The notes beneath the pieces are model-generated. The model was given only the letters and a program-made list of their open reading frames with translations, was not told the origin of the DNA and did no database searches. Shown in pieces: positions 55,407 to 64,000 of a stretch of DNA of 64,000 bases. Source of the stretch: Serratia marcescens (lineage in GTDB: Bacteria; Pseudomonadota; Gammaproteobacteria; Enterobacterales; Enterobacteriaceae); assembly GCF_029846115.1 (NCBI RefSeq), contig NZ_JARVZZ010000001.1, positions 4,092,001-4,156,000 on the forward strand, given 5' to 3'. How positions within the stretch are numbered: position 1 is the first letter of the stretch; each line of letters begins with the position of its first letter. The translations under genes and the position numbers were made by a program.

Positions 55407-56936
55407 ATGAACGCGCCCCTTCTTAACGGCCAGGTGGCGGTGATCGGCGCCGGCACCATGGGCATCGGCATCGCCCAGGTGGCCGCCGCCGCCGGTCACC
55501 CGGTGCGGCTGTTCGACATCGCGCCCGCCGCCGCCCAGCGCGCGATCGACGATCTCGCTCGCCGCCTGCGCCAGCGGGTTAACGGCGGCAAGGCCGACGC
55601 CGCGATCACCGAAGCCCTGCTGGCGCGTCTCGAGCGCGCCGACTCGCTCGATCAACTGGCCGACTGCACGCTGGTGATTGAAGCGGTGGCGGAAAATCTG
55701 GCGATCAAACAGGGCCTGTTCCGCGATCTGGAGGCGCTCTGCTCGCCCACGGCGCTGTTCGCCAGCAATACCTCGTCGCTGTCGATCACCGCCATCGCCG
55801 GGGCACTGCAGCACCCGGCACGCATGGCCGGGCTGCACTTCTTCAACCCGGCGCCGCTGATGAAGCTGGTGGAGATCGTCAGCGGTCTGGAGACCGGCGC
55901 CGAGACCCTCGCCGCGCTGCAGGCCCTGGCGCAGCGCTGGGGTAAGCAAAGCGTCGTGTGCCGCTCGACGCCGGGGTTTATCGTCAACCGCGTGGCGCGG
56001 CCGTTCTATGCCGAAACCCTGCGCGCGCTGGAGGAACGGGTGGCCGACGCCGCCACGCTGGACGCTGTCTTGCGCGACGCCGGCGGTTTCGCCATGGGCC
56101 CGCTGCAGTTGACCGATCTGATCGGCCAGGACGTCAATTACGCCGTGACCGACTCGGTGTATCAGGCCTTCTATCAGGATCCGCGCTTCACTCCCTCACT
56201 GGTGCAACAGGAGCTGGTGGCCGCCGGGCGCCTCGGCCGCAAGTCCGGCCGCGGTTTCTACCACTACGACGCACCGCGATCCGCTACCGAGATCGCCTTT
56301 GCGTCACCGGCGCAGGCCGCGCTGCCGCAACACGTTACGCTGCACGGCGACTGGTCTTCGCTGGCCGATTTGGCGGAACTGTTGATCGAAAATGCGGGGG
56401 CGATCAAACAACCCGGCCAGACCAGCCCGCACGTCACGATCGACGACGTTACACTGATGTTAACTAATGGTAAAACCGCCGGCCAACTGGCCGACGAACG
56501 TGGAACACCCGTGGTGCTGTTCGATCTCTGTGCCGACTATGCGCACGCCCCCGCCATCGCCATCAGCTGCGCGGCGCAAAACGATGCGCAACACAATGCC
56601 AAAGCGATTCGCCTGCTGCAGTCCCTCGGCAAGCAGGTCATTCCGTTGCCGGATTACCCCGGCCTGCTGACGATGCGCACCCTGGCCATGCTGGCCAACG
56701 AAGCGCTCGACGTGGTGAACAAAGGCGTCGCCAGCGCCGAAGATACCGATCTGGCGATGCTGCGCGGCGTCAACTATCCGCGCGGGCCGCTGGCCTGGGG
56801 CGCCGCGCTCGGCTGGCACCACATTCTGACGACGCTGGAAAACCTGCAACGCTATTACGGCGAAGCGCGCTATCGCCCGATGCCGCTGCTGCGCCGCTAC
56901 GCTTCCCCCGCCTCTTTCCCAGGAGCCGAACGATGA
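55407..56936 (+). CDS. paaH: 3-hydroxyadipyl-CoA dehydrogenase PaaH
   Basis: A 509-residue NAD-dependent dehydrogenase. VAVIGAGTMGIGIAQVAAAA is the Rossmann motif, ASNTSSLSITAIAGALQHPA and RMAGLHFFNPAPLMKLVEIV the catalytic region, and a second helical domain (DVVNKGVASAEDTDLAMLRG) resembles a duplicated C-domain. It oxidises 3-hydroxyadipyl-CoA to 3-oxoadipyl-CoA. Confidence 0.93.
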   Translation: MNAPLLNGQVAVIGAGTMGIGIAQVAAAAGHPVRLFDIAPAAAQRAIDDLARRLRQRVNGGKADAAITEALLARLERADSLDQLADCTLVIEAVAENLAIKQGLFRDLEALCSPTALFASNTSSLSITAIAGALQHPARMAGLHFFNPAPLMKLVEIVSGLETGAETLAALQALAQRWGKQSVVCRSTPGFIVNRVARPFYAETLRALEERVADAATLDAVLRDAGGFAMGPLQLTDLIGQDVNYAVTDSVYQAFYQDPRFTPSLVQQELVAAGRLGRKSGRGFYHYDAPRSATEIAFASPAQAALPQHVTLHGDWSSLADLAELLIENAGAIKQPGQTSPHVTIDDVTLMLTNGKTAGQLADERGTPVVLFDLCADYAHAPAIAISCAAQNDAQHNAKAIRLLQSLGKQVIPLPDYPGLLTMRTLAMLANEALDVVNKGVASAEDTDLAMLRGVNYPRGPLAWGAALGWHHILTTLENLQRYYGEARYRPMPLLRRYASPASFPGAER

Positions 56937-57373
56937 ACGCCAATACGCCGCGCGCGCTGGCTCAGCGCTGCGCCGAACAGATGTTTCAGCAAGATACCTG
57001 CGCTCAGGCGATGGGGATGCACATCGACGCCGTCGATGCCGGGTACGCTCAGGTCAGCATGACCGTCGGCCCGCAGATGCTCAACGGCCACCAGACCTGC
57101 CACGGCGGCCAGCTGTTCAGCCTGGCGGACACCGCCTTCGCCTACGCCTGCAACAGCCAGGGGCTGGCGGCGGTGGCCTCCGGCTGCAGCATCGACTTCG
57201 TCCGCCCGGCGCTGGCCGGCGACCGCCTCACCGCCAGCGCGGAGATGCGCCATCAGGGCAAAGCCACCGGGCTGTATGACGTCGAGATCGTTAACCAACT
57301 GGGCAAAACCGTCGCCTGGTTCCGCGGCCGCGCGCACCGCCTCGGTCACAGCATTTTAGGAGATCAGGCATGA
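56933..57373 (+). CDS. paaI: hotdog thioesterase PaaI
   Basis: A 146-residue acyl-CoA thioesterase. [20 protein letters not shown] is the catalytic hotdog motif with Asp, and [20 protein letters not shown] follows. It removes stalled CoA intermediates. It overlaps paaH by 4 bases (ATGA) and paaJ by 4, so translation is coupled. Confidence 0.93.
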   Translation: MNANTPRALAQRCAEQMFQQDTCAQAMGMHIDAVDAGYAQVSMTVGPQMLNGHQTCHGGQLFSLADTAFAYACNSQGLAAVASGCSIDFVRPALAGDRLTASAEMRHQGKATGLYDVEIVNQLGKTVAWFRGRAHRLGHSILGDQA

Positions 57374-58575
57374 ATCAGGCATTTATCTGCGACGGCGTGC
57401 GCACCCCGATCGGCCGCTATGGCGGCGCGCTGGCCCAGGTGCGCGCCGACGACCTCGCCGCCCTGCCGCTGCGCGTGCTGTTGGAACGCCATCCGCAGGT
57501 GGATTGGGCGCAGCTGGACGACGTGATCCTCGGCTGCGCCAACCAGGCCGGGGAAGACAACCGCAATCTGGCACGCATGGCGCTGCTGCTGGCCGGCGTG
57601 CCGATCGGCGTGTCCGGCACCACGGTGAACCGCCTGTGCGGTTCGGGCCTGGATGCGCTGGCAATGGCGGCGCGCAGCATCAAAGCCGGCGACGCCGGGC
57701 TGCTGCTGGCGGGCGGCGCGGAATCGATGACCCGTGCGCCGCTGGTGATGGGCAAGGCCGACAGCGCCTTCAGCCGCCAGGCGCAGCTGTACGACACCAC
57801 CCTCGGCTGGCGCTTCGTCAATCCGCGGATGCAGGCCGAGTTCGGCACCGATTCGATGCCGGAGACCGCCGAAAACGTCGCGGCGCAGTTCAACATCAGC
57901 CGTGCCGATCAGGACGCCTTTGCGCTGCGCAGCCAGCAGCGCGCCGCCCGGGCGCAGGCGCTGGGCCACCTGGCGCAGGAGATAGCGCCCGTCAGTCTCA
58001 CCGGTAAAAAAGGCGCGGTGACGCTGTTTAGCCAGGATGAACACCCGCGCGCCGACACCACCTTTGATCAGCTGCAGGCGCTGAAACCCCCGTTCCGTCA
58101 GCCCGGCAGCGTCACCGCCGGCAACGCCTCGGGCCTGAACGACGGTGCGGCGGCCCTGATCGTCGCCTCCGAAGCGATGGCCGCGCGCCAGGGGCTGACG
58201 CCGCGCGCGCGCATCGTTGCCACCGCCACCTGCGGCGTGGAGCCACGGCTGATGGGTATTGGTCCGCTGCCGGCCACCCGCAAGGTGCTGGAAATCGCCG
58301 GGCTGAGCCTGGCGCAGATGGATGTTATCGAACTGAACGAAGCGTTCGCCGCCCAGGCGTTGGCGGTGATGCGCCAGCTTGGCTTGCCGGACGATGCCCC
58401 GCAGGTCAACCCCAACGGCGGCGCGATCGCTCTGGGGCATCCGCTGGGCATGAGCGGCGCGCGCCTGGCGCTGGCCGCCCTGTTTGAACTGGAACGGCGA
58501 GCCGGCCGCTACGCGCTTTGCACCATGTGCATCGGCGTCGGCCAAGGCATCGCCATGATCATTGAGCGTGTCTGA
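57370..58575 (+). CDS. paaJ: 3-oxoadipyl-CoA/3-oxo-5,6-dehydrosuberyl-CoA thiolase PaaJ
   Basis: A 401-residue thiolase. The nucleophilic Cys is in [29 protein letters not shown] follows, the His is in [20 protein letters not shown] and the last Cys in [14 protein letters not shown]. It cleaves the last two CoA intermediates to acetyl-CoA and succinyl-CoA. Confidence 0.95.
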   Translation: MNQAFICDGVRTPIGRYGGALAQVRADDLAALPLRVLLERHPQVDWAQLDDVILGCANQAGEDNRNLARMALLLAGVPIGVSGTTVNRLCGSGLDALAMAARSIKAGDAGLLLAGGAESMTRAPLVMGKADSAFSRQAQLYDTTLGWRFVNPRMQAEFGTDSMPETAENVAAQFNISRADQDAFALRSQQRAARAQALGHLAQEIAPVSLTGKKGAVTLFSQDEHPRADTTFDQLQALKPPFRQPGSVTAGNASGLNDGAAALIVASEAMAARQGLTPRARIVATATCGVEPRLMGIGPLPATRKVLEIAGLSLAQMDVIELNEAFAAQALAVMRQLGLPDDAPQVNPNGGAIALGHPLGMSGARLALAALFELERRAGRYALCTMCIGVGQGIAMIIERV

Positions 58576-58590
58576 CCCCTGAGGCTAACC

Positions 58591-59898
58591 ATGACAATAA
58601 ATCCACAGCCCCTCGAAACGATCGAATTCGCCTCGCGCGATGAGATTGAAGCGTTGCAGTTGGCGCGTCTGAAGTGGACGCTGCACCACGCCTACGACAA
58701 TGTACCGATGTACAAACGCAAATTCGACCAGGCCGGCGTGCACCCCGACGATCTCAAACAGCTGAGCGATCTGGCGCGCTTCCCCTACACCACCAAGCAG
58801 GATCTGCGCGACAACTACCCGTTCGACACCTTCGCGGTGCCGATGGAACAGGTGGTGCGCATCCACGCCTCCTCGGGCACCACCGGCCGCCCGACGGTGG
58901 TGGGTTACACCCAGCGCGACATCGATAACTGGGCCGATATCGTCGCCCGATGCCTGCGCGCCGGCGGCGCCACCGCCAAAGACAAGGTGCACGTCGCCTA
59001 CGGTTACGGCCTGTTCACCGGCGGCCTGGGTGCGCACTACGGCGCGGAGCGGCTCGGCGCGACGGTGATCCCGATGTCCGGCGGCCAGACGGAACGCCAG
59101 GCGCAGCTGATCCTCGATTTCAAACCCGACATTATCATGGTGACGCCGTCCTATTGCCTGACGCTGATCGACGAGTTGGAGCGCAAGATGGGCGGCGACG
59201 CGCGCGGCTGCTCGCTGCGGCTCGGCGTGTTCGGCGCCGAACCCTGGACTGAAGCCCTGCGCCACGAGATCGAAACCCGCATGGGCATCAAGGCGCTGGA
59301 TATTTACGGCCTGTCGGAAGTGATGGGGCCGGGCGTGGCGATGGAGTGTCTGGAAAGCGGCGGCGGCCCTACCATTTGGGAAGACCACTTCCTGCCGGAG
59401 ATCATCTGCCCGGAAACCGGCGTCGCCCTGCCGGACGGCGAGCACGGCGAACTGGTGTTCACCACCCTGACCAAAGAGGCGCTGCCGGTGATCCGCTACC
59501 GCACCCGCGATCTCACCCGGCTGCTGCCGGGCGACGCGCGCCAGATGCGCCGCATGGGCAAGATCACCGGCCGCTCCGACGACATGCTGATCATCCGCGG
59601 CGTCAACGTCTTCCCGTCGCAGGTGGAAGAGCAGATCATGCAGTTCGAGCAGCTGTCGCCGCACTACCAGCTGCAAGTCAGCCGCAGCGGGCACCTGGAC
59701 ACGCTGGCAGTGCGCGTCGAGCTCAAGGAGTCGGCGCTCAGCCTCAGTCACCAGCAGCGTTGCGACATCTGCCACCAGCTGCGCCACCACATCAAATCGA
59801 TCGTGGGCGTCAGCACCGACGTCAGCATCGCCAACTGCGGCGATATTCCGCGCTCGGAAGGCAAAGCGCAGCGCGTGGTCGATTTGCGGCCGCGCTGA
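58591..59898 (+). CDS. paaK: phenylacetate-CoA ligase PaaK
   Basis: A 435-residue AMP-forming ligase, the first enzyme of the route. ASSGTTGRPTVVGYTQRDID is the P-loop-like motif, DIYGLSEVMGPGVAMEC the adenylate-binding A5, and GRSDDMLIIRGVNVFPSQVE the C-terminal hinge. It activates phenylacetate with ATP and CoA. Confidence 0.95.
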   Translation: MTINPQPLETIEFASRDEIEALQLARLKWTLHHAYDNVPMYKRKFDQAGVHPDDLKQLSDLARFPYTTKQDLRDNYPFDTFAVPMEQVVRIHASSGTTGRPTVVGYTQRDIDNWADIVARCLRAGGATAKDKVHVAYGYGLFTGGLGAHYGAERLGATVIPMSGGQTERQAQLILDFKPDIIMVTPSYCLTLIDELERKMGGDARGCSLRLGVFGAEPWTEALRHEIETRMGIKALDIYGLSEVMGPGVAMECLESGGGPTIWEDHFLPEIICPETGVALPDGEHGELVFTTLTKEALPVIRYRTRDLTRLLPGDARQMRRMGKITGRSDDMLIIRGVNVFPSQVEEQIMQFEQLSPHYQLQVSRSGHLDTLAVRVELKESALSLSHQQRCDICHQLRHHIKSIVGVSTDVSIANCGDIPRSEGKAQRVVDLRPR

Positions 59899-59977
59899 AG
59901 CGCACGGCGTCACGGATGACGCCGCCCCAAATTAGGCGTAATGTTATGGCTCATCGAAGGCTAACCCATGGAAAAAT

Positions 59978-60916
59978 ATGGAACATAAACTGGATGAGTT
60001 CATTCGCCATGCCATCGACGCGCAGCCGATCAGCGGCACCTCGCTGATCATTTCGCTGTACGGCGACGCGCTCAGCCACCGCGGCGGCGAAGTGTGGCTC
60101 GGCAGCCTGAGCGCGCTGCTGGAGGCCTTCGGCTTCGGCGATCGCTTCGTGCGCACCTCGGTGTTCCGCCTGCAGAAAGAGGGGTGGCTGGCGGTGGAGA
60201 AAATAGGCCGCCGCAGCTTCTACCGCGTGACCGAGCAGGGAATGCGCCAGTTCCGCCATGCCGAATCGAAAATCTATCTGCGCGAGCAGCCCGCCTGGGA
60301 CGGCAAGTGGGAGCTGTTGCTGCTGGAAACCGCCGAAAAAAACGCGCGCGCGCGGCTGAAAAAAGAGCTGGGCTGGCTCGGGTTCGGGCAAATCGCCAGC
60401 AACCTGATGGCCGCCCCCACCCATGCGCAAACCGACGTGACGGCGCTGCTCGGCGAGCTGAACGCCAGCGAGCAGGTGATTTATTTCCGCGCCGATTATC
60501 CCTACAACCGCTCCGAGCAAACCCTGCAGAAATTGGTGGCCGACTGCTGGTCGCTAAGCGAAGTGGCGGCCGGCTATCACGAGTTTATCGTCTCATTCCG
60601 GCCGCTGATGGCGCTGCTGCGCGAAGTCGACCCGGCGGCGCTGACGCCGCTGCGCTGTTTCCAGATTAAGCTATTATTGATTCACTTCTTCCGTCGCGTA
60701 GTGTTGAAAGATCCGCTGCTGCCGGACGCGCTGCTGCCCACGCAGTGGGAGGGCCAGATCGCCCGCAACCTGTGCATCAACCTTTATCAGCAGGTCGATC
60801 GCGCCGCGACGGAGTACGTCAGCGCGATGGCGGAAACCACCATCGGCGCCCTGCCCGCGCCGGCCGCCGGCTACTATCGGCGCTTCGGCGGCCTGCCGCG
60901 CGACCCTACATTTTAA
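59978..60916 (+). CDS. paaX: phenylacetate-responsive repressor PaaX
   Basis: A 312-residue PaaX-family regulator. LIISLYGDALSHRGGEVWLG and SVFRLQKEGWLAVEKIGRRS (about residues 17-75) form the winged helix; the remainder is the effector domain (WDGKWELLLLETAEKNARAR). It releases the paa promoters when phenylacetyl-CoA binds. Gene order paaK-paaX-paaY is the Escherichia one. PaaX-like half-sites occur before paaA. Confidence 0.93.
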   Translation: MEHKLDEFIRHAIDAQPISGTSLIISLYGDALSHRGGEVWLGSLSALLEAFGFGDRFVRTSVFRLQKEGWLAVEKIGRRSFYRVTEQGMRQFRHAESKIYLREQPAWDGKWELLLLETAEKNARARLKKELGWLGFGQIASNLMAAPTHAQTDVTALLGELNASEQVIYFRADYPYNRSEQTLQKLVADCWSLSEVAAGYHEFIVSFRPLMALLREVDPAALTPLRCFQIKLLLIHFFRRVVLKDPLLPDALLPTQWEGQIARNLCINLYQQVDRAATEYVSAMAETTIGALPAPAAGYYRRFGGLPRDPTF

Positions 60917-60928
60917 GGAACTCACGCT

Positions 60929-61525
60929 ATGCCTGTGTATCAGATTGACGGCCTGACGCCGGTCGTCGACCCCAGCAGTTATGTGCACCCGACGGCGGTG
61001 CTGATCGGCGACGTGATCGTCGGTAAACACGTGTACATCGGCCCGAATGCCAGCCTGCGCGGCGATTTTGGCCGCCTGGTGATCTGCGACGGCGCCAACA
61101 TTCAGGACAACTGCGTGATGCACGGCTTCCCGCAGCAGGACACGGTGGTGGAAGAAGACGGCCATATCGGCCACGGCGCCATCCTGCACGGCTGCCGCAT
61201 TCGCCGCAATGCGATGGTGGGCATGAACGCGGTGGTGATGGACGGCGCGGAGATCGGCGAGAACACCATCATCGGCGCAATGGCGTTCGTCAAAGCCGCG
61301 GCGGTGATCGAAGCCAACAAGCTGGTGGTCGGCAGCCCGGCGCGCGTGCTGCGCGATCTGACCGAACAGGAGCTGGCCTGGAAGATCGCCGGCACCCGCG
61401 AGTATCAGGATCTGGTACAGCGCTGCAAATCCTCGCTGCACGAAGTGGCGCCGCTGACCGAAATCGAACCGGGCCGCCAACGCCTGAGCTTCGGCGACCA
61501 CCTGATCCCGAAAAGCCAGCTGTAA
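60929..61525 (+). CDS. paaY: PaaY, left-handed beta-helix thioesterase-like protein
   Basis: A 198-residue gamma-carbonic-anhydrase-like protein. The repeats [60 protein letters not shown] and [15 protein letters not shown] show the hexapeptide turns. It serves as a thioesterase for stalled ring-opened CoA products. It follows paaX by 12 bases. Confidence 0.93.
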   Translation: MPVYQIDGLTPVVDPSSYVHPTAVLIGDVIVGKHVYIGPNASLRGDFGRLVICDGANIQDNCVMHGFPQQDTVVEEDGHIGHGAILHGCRIRRNAMVGMNAVVMDGAEIGENTIIGAMAFVKAAAVIEANKLVVGSPARVLRDLTEQELAWKIAGTREYQDLVQRCKSSLHEVAPLTEIEPGRQRLSFGDHLIPKSQL

Positions 61526-61566
61526 TCTCAGGAAATGACGCGGGCCTTCCGACCGCTAACTTGATT

Positions 61567-61591
61567 CAGATAGCCTGAAACAGGCTATCTG
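61567..61591. terminator. terminator at paaY / lipoprotein junction
   Basis: CAGATAGCCTG-AAA-CAGGCTATCTG, an 11-bp stem, lies between convergent genes and overlaps the last codons of the lipoprotein gene. Confidence 0.65.
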
Positions 61592-62001
61592 ATCTGCTCA
61601 ACTTTCAAGACCCCCGATTCACGGTATAACCGGAATGACGAGCTAAAGTTCCGTCCACCTGATTGACCTTCCCCTTTAAAGAAAGTCTCAGTCAGGAACC
61701 CGTAGGTATGTCCTTCCTTGAACGGATAACCGAAATCAGGCACGCACAAGTCTTGTGATAAAAGGAGAGGTTGGCTTTCATTTACATCAAAATATTTTCT
61801 AAACGCTTCATTCTCTTTATCCGCTTCTACGATCTGGATCCCATTTAGATACTCATGACTTTTCGCGGGCACCTGCAGGCATACCTTATCATCGACCACA
61901 CTCACCTTTGCGGCCTGAATATCGAGAATCCTTGACTCACACGCTGACAACATCAGAATGGAACAAAGCGTCGCCAGGTATTTCCTCTTTTCCATTATCA
62001 T
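61585..62001 (-). CDS. small lipoprotein (possible immunity protein)
   Basis: A 138-residue protein starting MIMEKRKYLATLCSILMLSA, with a lipobox ending LMLSAC, so the mature N-terminal Cys would be lipidated. The body (VSVVDDKVCLQVPAKSHEYL, then HTYGFLTETFFKGEGQSGG) is beta-rich and polar. AGGAG precedes the ATG at 62001, which overlaps the stop of the upstream gene (ATGA). This coupling to an HExxH protein suggests a toxin/immunity or enzyme/inhibitor pair. I do not recognise the family. Confidence 0.6.
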   Translation of the reverse strand: MIMEKRKYLATLCSILMLSACESRILDIQAAKVSVVDDKVCLQVPAKSHEYLNGIQIVEADKENEAFRKYFDVNESQPLLLSQDLCVPDFGYPFKEGHTYGFLTETFFKGEGQSGGRNFSSSFRLYRESGVLKVEQIR

Positions 62002-62543
62002 TTCACTCCTTGCAGAAAGCGGAACAGCGTTTTGCGATACCTTGTCGCTAACGTATTTTGATCTGAAACACCTTGATAAGTGACCACCGGCCAAGCCTTA
62101 CGCCGCTGGATATTCCATTCACGGTAGCCATAGGCCTGCAAAACATAGTAATCAGCAATAATCTGAGCCTGCTGCTCAAGCCCATAGTCCAATAACGCTC
62201 TGTCATCCAATCGATAGGTATAATCAGCTGCCCAACTGAACATTCCCCGAGCTCTTACCCACATACCTTTCTGATGCTGCCATACGTGCATCATTTCATG
62301 AATAAATAGATGCCTGATATCAACGGTTGATTCAGCGCCAAAATCCGGGGAATACAGCTCTTTTCTGAAAAACAATTCGCCATTAGGCGTCATAGCCGTT
62401 CCACGCCTTTGTAAGCCAAAAGGAAGATAGCTAGCGCAATGTATCCACACACGCGGATAAGCTATCTCCCCACCAAAAACCGTTCTTGCTAAAGCAATCT
62501 CTTTCAACGTTAGCTGTCTGAGCGATCCTTCTTCCTTTTGCAT
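61998..62543 (-). CDS. HExxH metallopeptidase-like protein (Vgr-related type)
   Basis: A 181-residue protein with the zinc motif LFIHEMMHVWQHQKGMW (about residues 79-95; HEMMH). The N-terminal LTLKEIALARTVFGGEIAYP and LPFGLQRRGTAMTPNGELFF resemble the vgr-related peptidase-like domain linked to type VI secretion and Rhs genes. No signal peptide. No secretion genes are in the window, so it would be an orphan effector. Immediately downstream is the coupled lipoprotein. Confidence 0.6.
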   Translation of the reverse strand: MQKEEGSLRQLTLKEIALARTVFGGEIAYPRVWIHCASYLPFGLQRRGTAMTPNGELFFRKELYSPDFGAESTVDIRHLFIHEMMHVWQHQKGMWVRARGMFSWAADYTYRLDDRALLDYGLEQQAQIIADYYVLQAYGYREWNIQRRKAWPVVTYQGVSDQNTLATRYRKTLFRFLQGVK

Positions 62544-62663
62544 GCGCTATTCTTTATCCCTGTACGCTAAAACCACAAACCTCATGTTAAAAAACCGCCT
62601 TTTCAGACTAACAGTACATTACCCCTCCGTTTTGAGCACGCCATAACCGTATCAGCCTATCGA

Positions 62664-64000
62664 TTACTCCACCTCAGGCGCTTTGAACGGCGACGGCGCA
62701 GCCGCACGGCGGCTCTGGAAGTGATAAGCAACCACCAGCAGTAAAGTGAACGGAATACCGAACCACAGCGTCATGCGGAAGAATTCGGTAAACGCCGTCG
62801 AGATCATCAACGCCGCCATCAGCCCGGCGCCCAGCAAGGTGGTATAGGGGAATCCCCACATGCGGAACTTCAGGTGGGTCTGCCGATGCCGGCGGCGGAA
62901 GAACAGGTGGGTGACGAAAATCATCAGCCAGGTAAAGCAGGCGCCATACACTGAAATAGACATCATGGCGGCGAACGACGTGTCCGGTGCCACCAGGCTC
63001 AGCACGATAGACACCACGATGCCGATGCACGACATCGCCAGCGCATTGACCGGAATGCCGCGCCGGCTGACGCGCCCCAACGCTGCAGGTGCCTGCCCGG
63101 CGCGCGACAGCGAGAACATCATGCGGGTGGTGATATACAGCTGGCTGTTCATCGCCGACAGCGCCGCCACCAGCACGATAAAGTTGAAAATACCGGCGGC
63201 GGCGGGTAGATGGATCACGTTCATCGCCATCAGGAACGGACTCTCGCCGGTGCCGGACTGGCGCCAGGGCACGATGGCCAGCATCAGGGCGATCGACAGC
63301 ATGTAGAAGATGAACAGCCGCACGATGGTGCCCTTGAACGCCGCCTTCACCGCAATCACCGGATTTTTCGCCTCGCCGGCGGCCACCGCGATCATTTCAA
63401 TGCTCAGGTAGCTGAAGATAGAAACGATCACCGCGAACCACATGCCCTTGACGCCAAACGGCATAAAACCGCCGGCGGTCAGGTTGCGCAAGCCGTAGGC
63501 CGGGTTGCCCGAGAACGCCAGAATGCCGATGCCGATCAGAATGAACGCCACGATCGCCGTCACTTTGACGGTGGACAGCGCGTATTCCACCTGGCCGAAC
63601 GACTTCACGCCGATCACATTGACGACGATCACCGCCGCCGAGAACAGCAGTACCCACGGCCAGGTCGGCGTCGCCGGGAACCAGAACTGCATGTACATGC
63701 CGATGGCGGTAACTTCGGTGCCCACCGCCAGCACCACGCAAGACCAGTAGGAGTAACGCACCAGAAAACCGAACAGCGGGCCGAGATAGAATTCGGCGTA
63801 GTCGCCGAACGAGCCGGGCGTCGGGTGTTCAGAGGTCATTTCCGCCAGACTGCCCATCAACAACAGCGCAATAACGCCGCCGATCAGGTAGCTCAGCAAT
63901 ACCGACGGCCCCGCCATCTGAATGGCGTAGGCACTGCCGAGAAACAGCCCGGTGCCGATGGCGCCGCCGATCGCCAGCATCGACATCTGCCCGGCGGTAA
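62664..64000 (-). CDS. amino acid permease (APC family), N-terminal cut by window
   Basis: A membrane protein of at least 444 residues, continuing past the window edge. The open frame extends to 64000 (TAGQMSMLAIGGAIGTGLF) so the true start lies beyond. GGAIGTGLFLGSAYAIQMAG is the conserved first helix motif, and MTSEHPTPGSFGDYAEFYLG, SIFSYLSIEMIAVAAGEAKN and SAMNSQLYITTRMMFSLSRA are typical of the AAT branch. About 11 helices remain. Substrate is probably an amino acid, unknown which. Confidence 0.85.
   Translation of the reverse strand, partial: TAGQMSMLAIGGAIGTGLFLGSAYAIQMAGPSVLLSYLIGGVIALLLMGSLAEMTSEHPTPGSFGDYAEFYLGPLFGFLVRYSYWSCVVLAVGTEVTAIGMYMQFWFPATPTWPWVLLFSAAVIVVNVIGVKSFGQVEYALSTVKVTAIVAFILIGIGILAFSGNPAYGLRNLTAGGFMPFGVKGMWFAVIVSIFSYLSIEMIAVAAGEAKNPVIAVKAAFKGTIVRLFIFYMLSIALMLAIVPWRQSGTGESPFLMAMNVIHLPAAAGIFNFIVLVAALSAMNSQLYITTRMMFSLSRAGQAPAALGRVSRRGIPVNALAMSCIGIVVSIVLSLVAPDTSFAAMMSISVYGACFTWLMIFVTHLFFRRRHRQTHLKFRMWGFPYTTLLGAGLMAALMISTAFTEFFRMTLWFGIPFTLLLVVAYHFQSRRAAAPSPFKAPEVE

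Noticed and set aside
59968..59988. Six-codon ORF overlapping the paaX start
   Set aside because: Likely chance; no leader-like structure or strong ribosome-binding site.

Overview
The window reads as a chromosomal piece of an enterobacterium, most likely Serratia (marcescens-like). This rests on dense high-GC coding, a RcsA/DsrB pair, a Kdo hydroxylase, an LpxP-type acyltransferase and a complete phenylacetate (paa) cluster in the Escherichia order. I could run no database search, so names come from recognising protein motifs and remembered relatives.

Layout. 1-1.9 kb: end of an MFS transporter, an SDR dehydrogenase and an RbsD/FucU-like mutarotase (sugar-type operon). 2.0-6.35 kb: a MarR regulator divergent from a full-length homodimeric pyruvate dehydrogenase E1 (AceE/MdeB-like), plus a shorter protein matching only the C-terminal part of E1; both E1-type promoters carry the same 15-bp TTGCATTTGCAATTC element. 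6.4-15.2 kb: an SOS locus whose umuD and umuC, each with its own LexA box, are separated by an iron/haem locus (STN-type TonB-dependent receptor, ECF sigma FecI, FecR, TonB, with a Fur box before fecI). Upstream of umuD lies a scarred region: a serine-recombinase remnant, an AT-rich secreted-protein gene, and a second LexA-controlled umuD 5' half fused in frame to a recombinase-like helix-turn-helix.

15.3-20.3 kb: fdhD, a bestrophin, a Dyp-type peroxidase and arsRBC. 20.4-23.4 kb: a YbdK-type ligase, a small protein and a SatD-like/DUF3307 pair with tandem operator-like palindromes. 23.4-27.5 kb: mgtC-mgtA magnesium genes with a PhoP-box promoter, a long mgtC leader, and in the mgtC-mgtA gap a 16-codon acidic ORF inside two mutually exclusive stems. 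27.6-34.3 kb: putative glycoside hydrolase, CoA-transferase, LysR with a divergent PLP decarboxylase, GNAT acetyltransferase. 34.3-38.1 kb: rcsA, dsrB, a cold-shock gene and several small proteins. 38.2-47.8 kb: quinone oxidoreductase, PRISE-type reductase with divergent LysR, stress-type small proteins, lpxP-like gene, VOC protein, diguanylate cyclase, Kdo hydroxylase.

47.8-61.5 kb: paaZ divergent from paaABCDEFGHIJK-XY, a full route from phenylacetate to acetyl-CoA and succinyl-CoA, with two PaaX-like half-sites and a CRP-like site in the shared promoter. 61.6-64 kb: a lipoprotein overlapping an HExxH metallopeptidase-like gene (a possible toxin/immunity pair) and the start of an amino acid permease cut by the window edge.

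Most notable: the mgtA leader with its acid-rich mini-ORF; the SOS-controlled UmuD'-HTH chimera within a near-identical duplication; and the MarR locus with one complete and one truncated E1.
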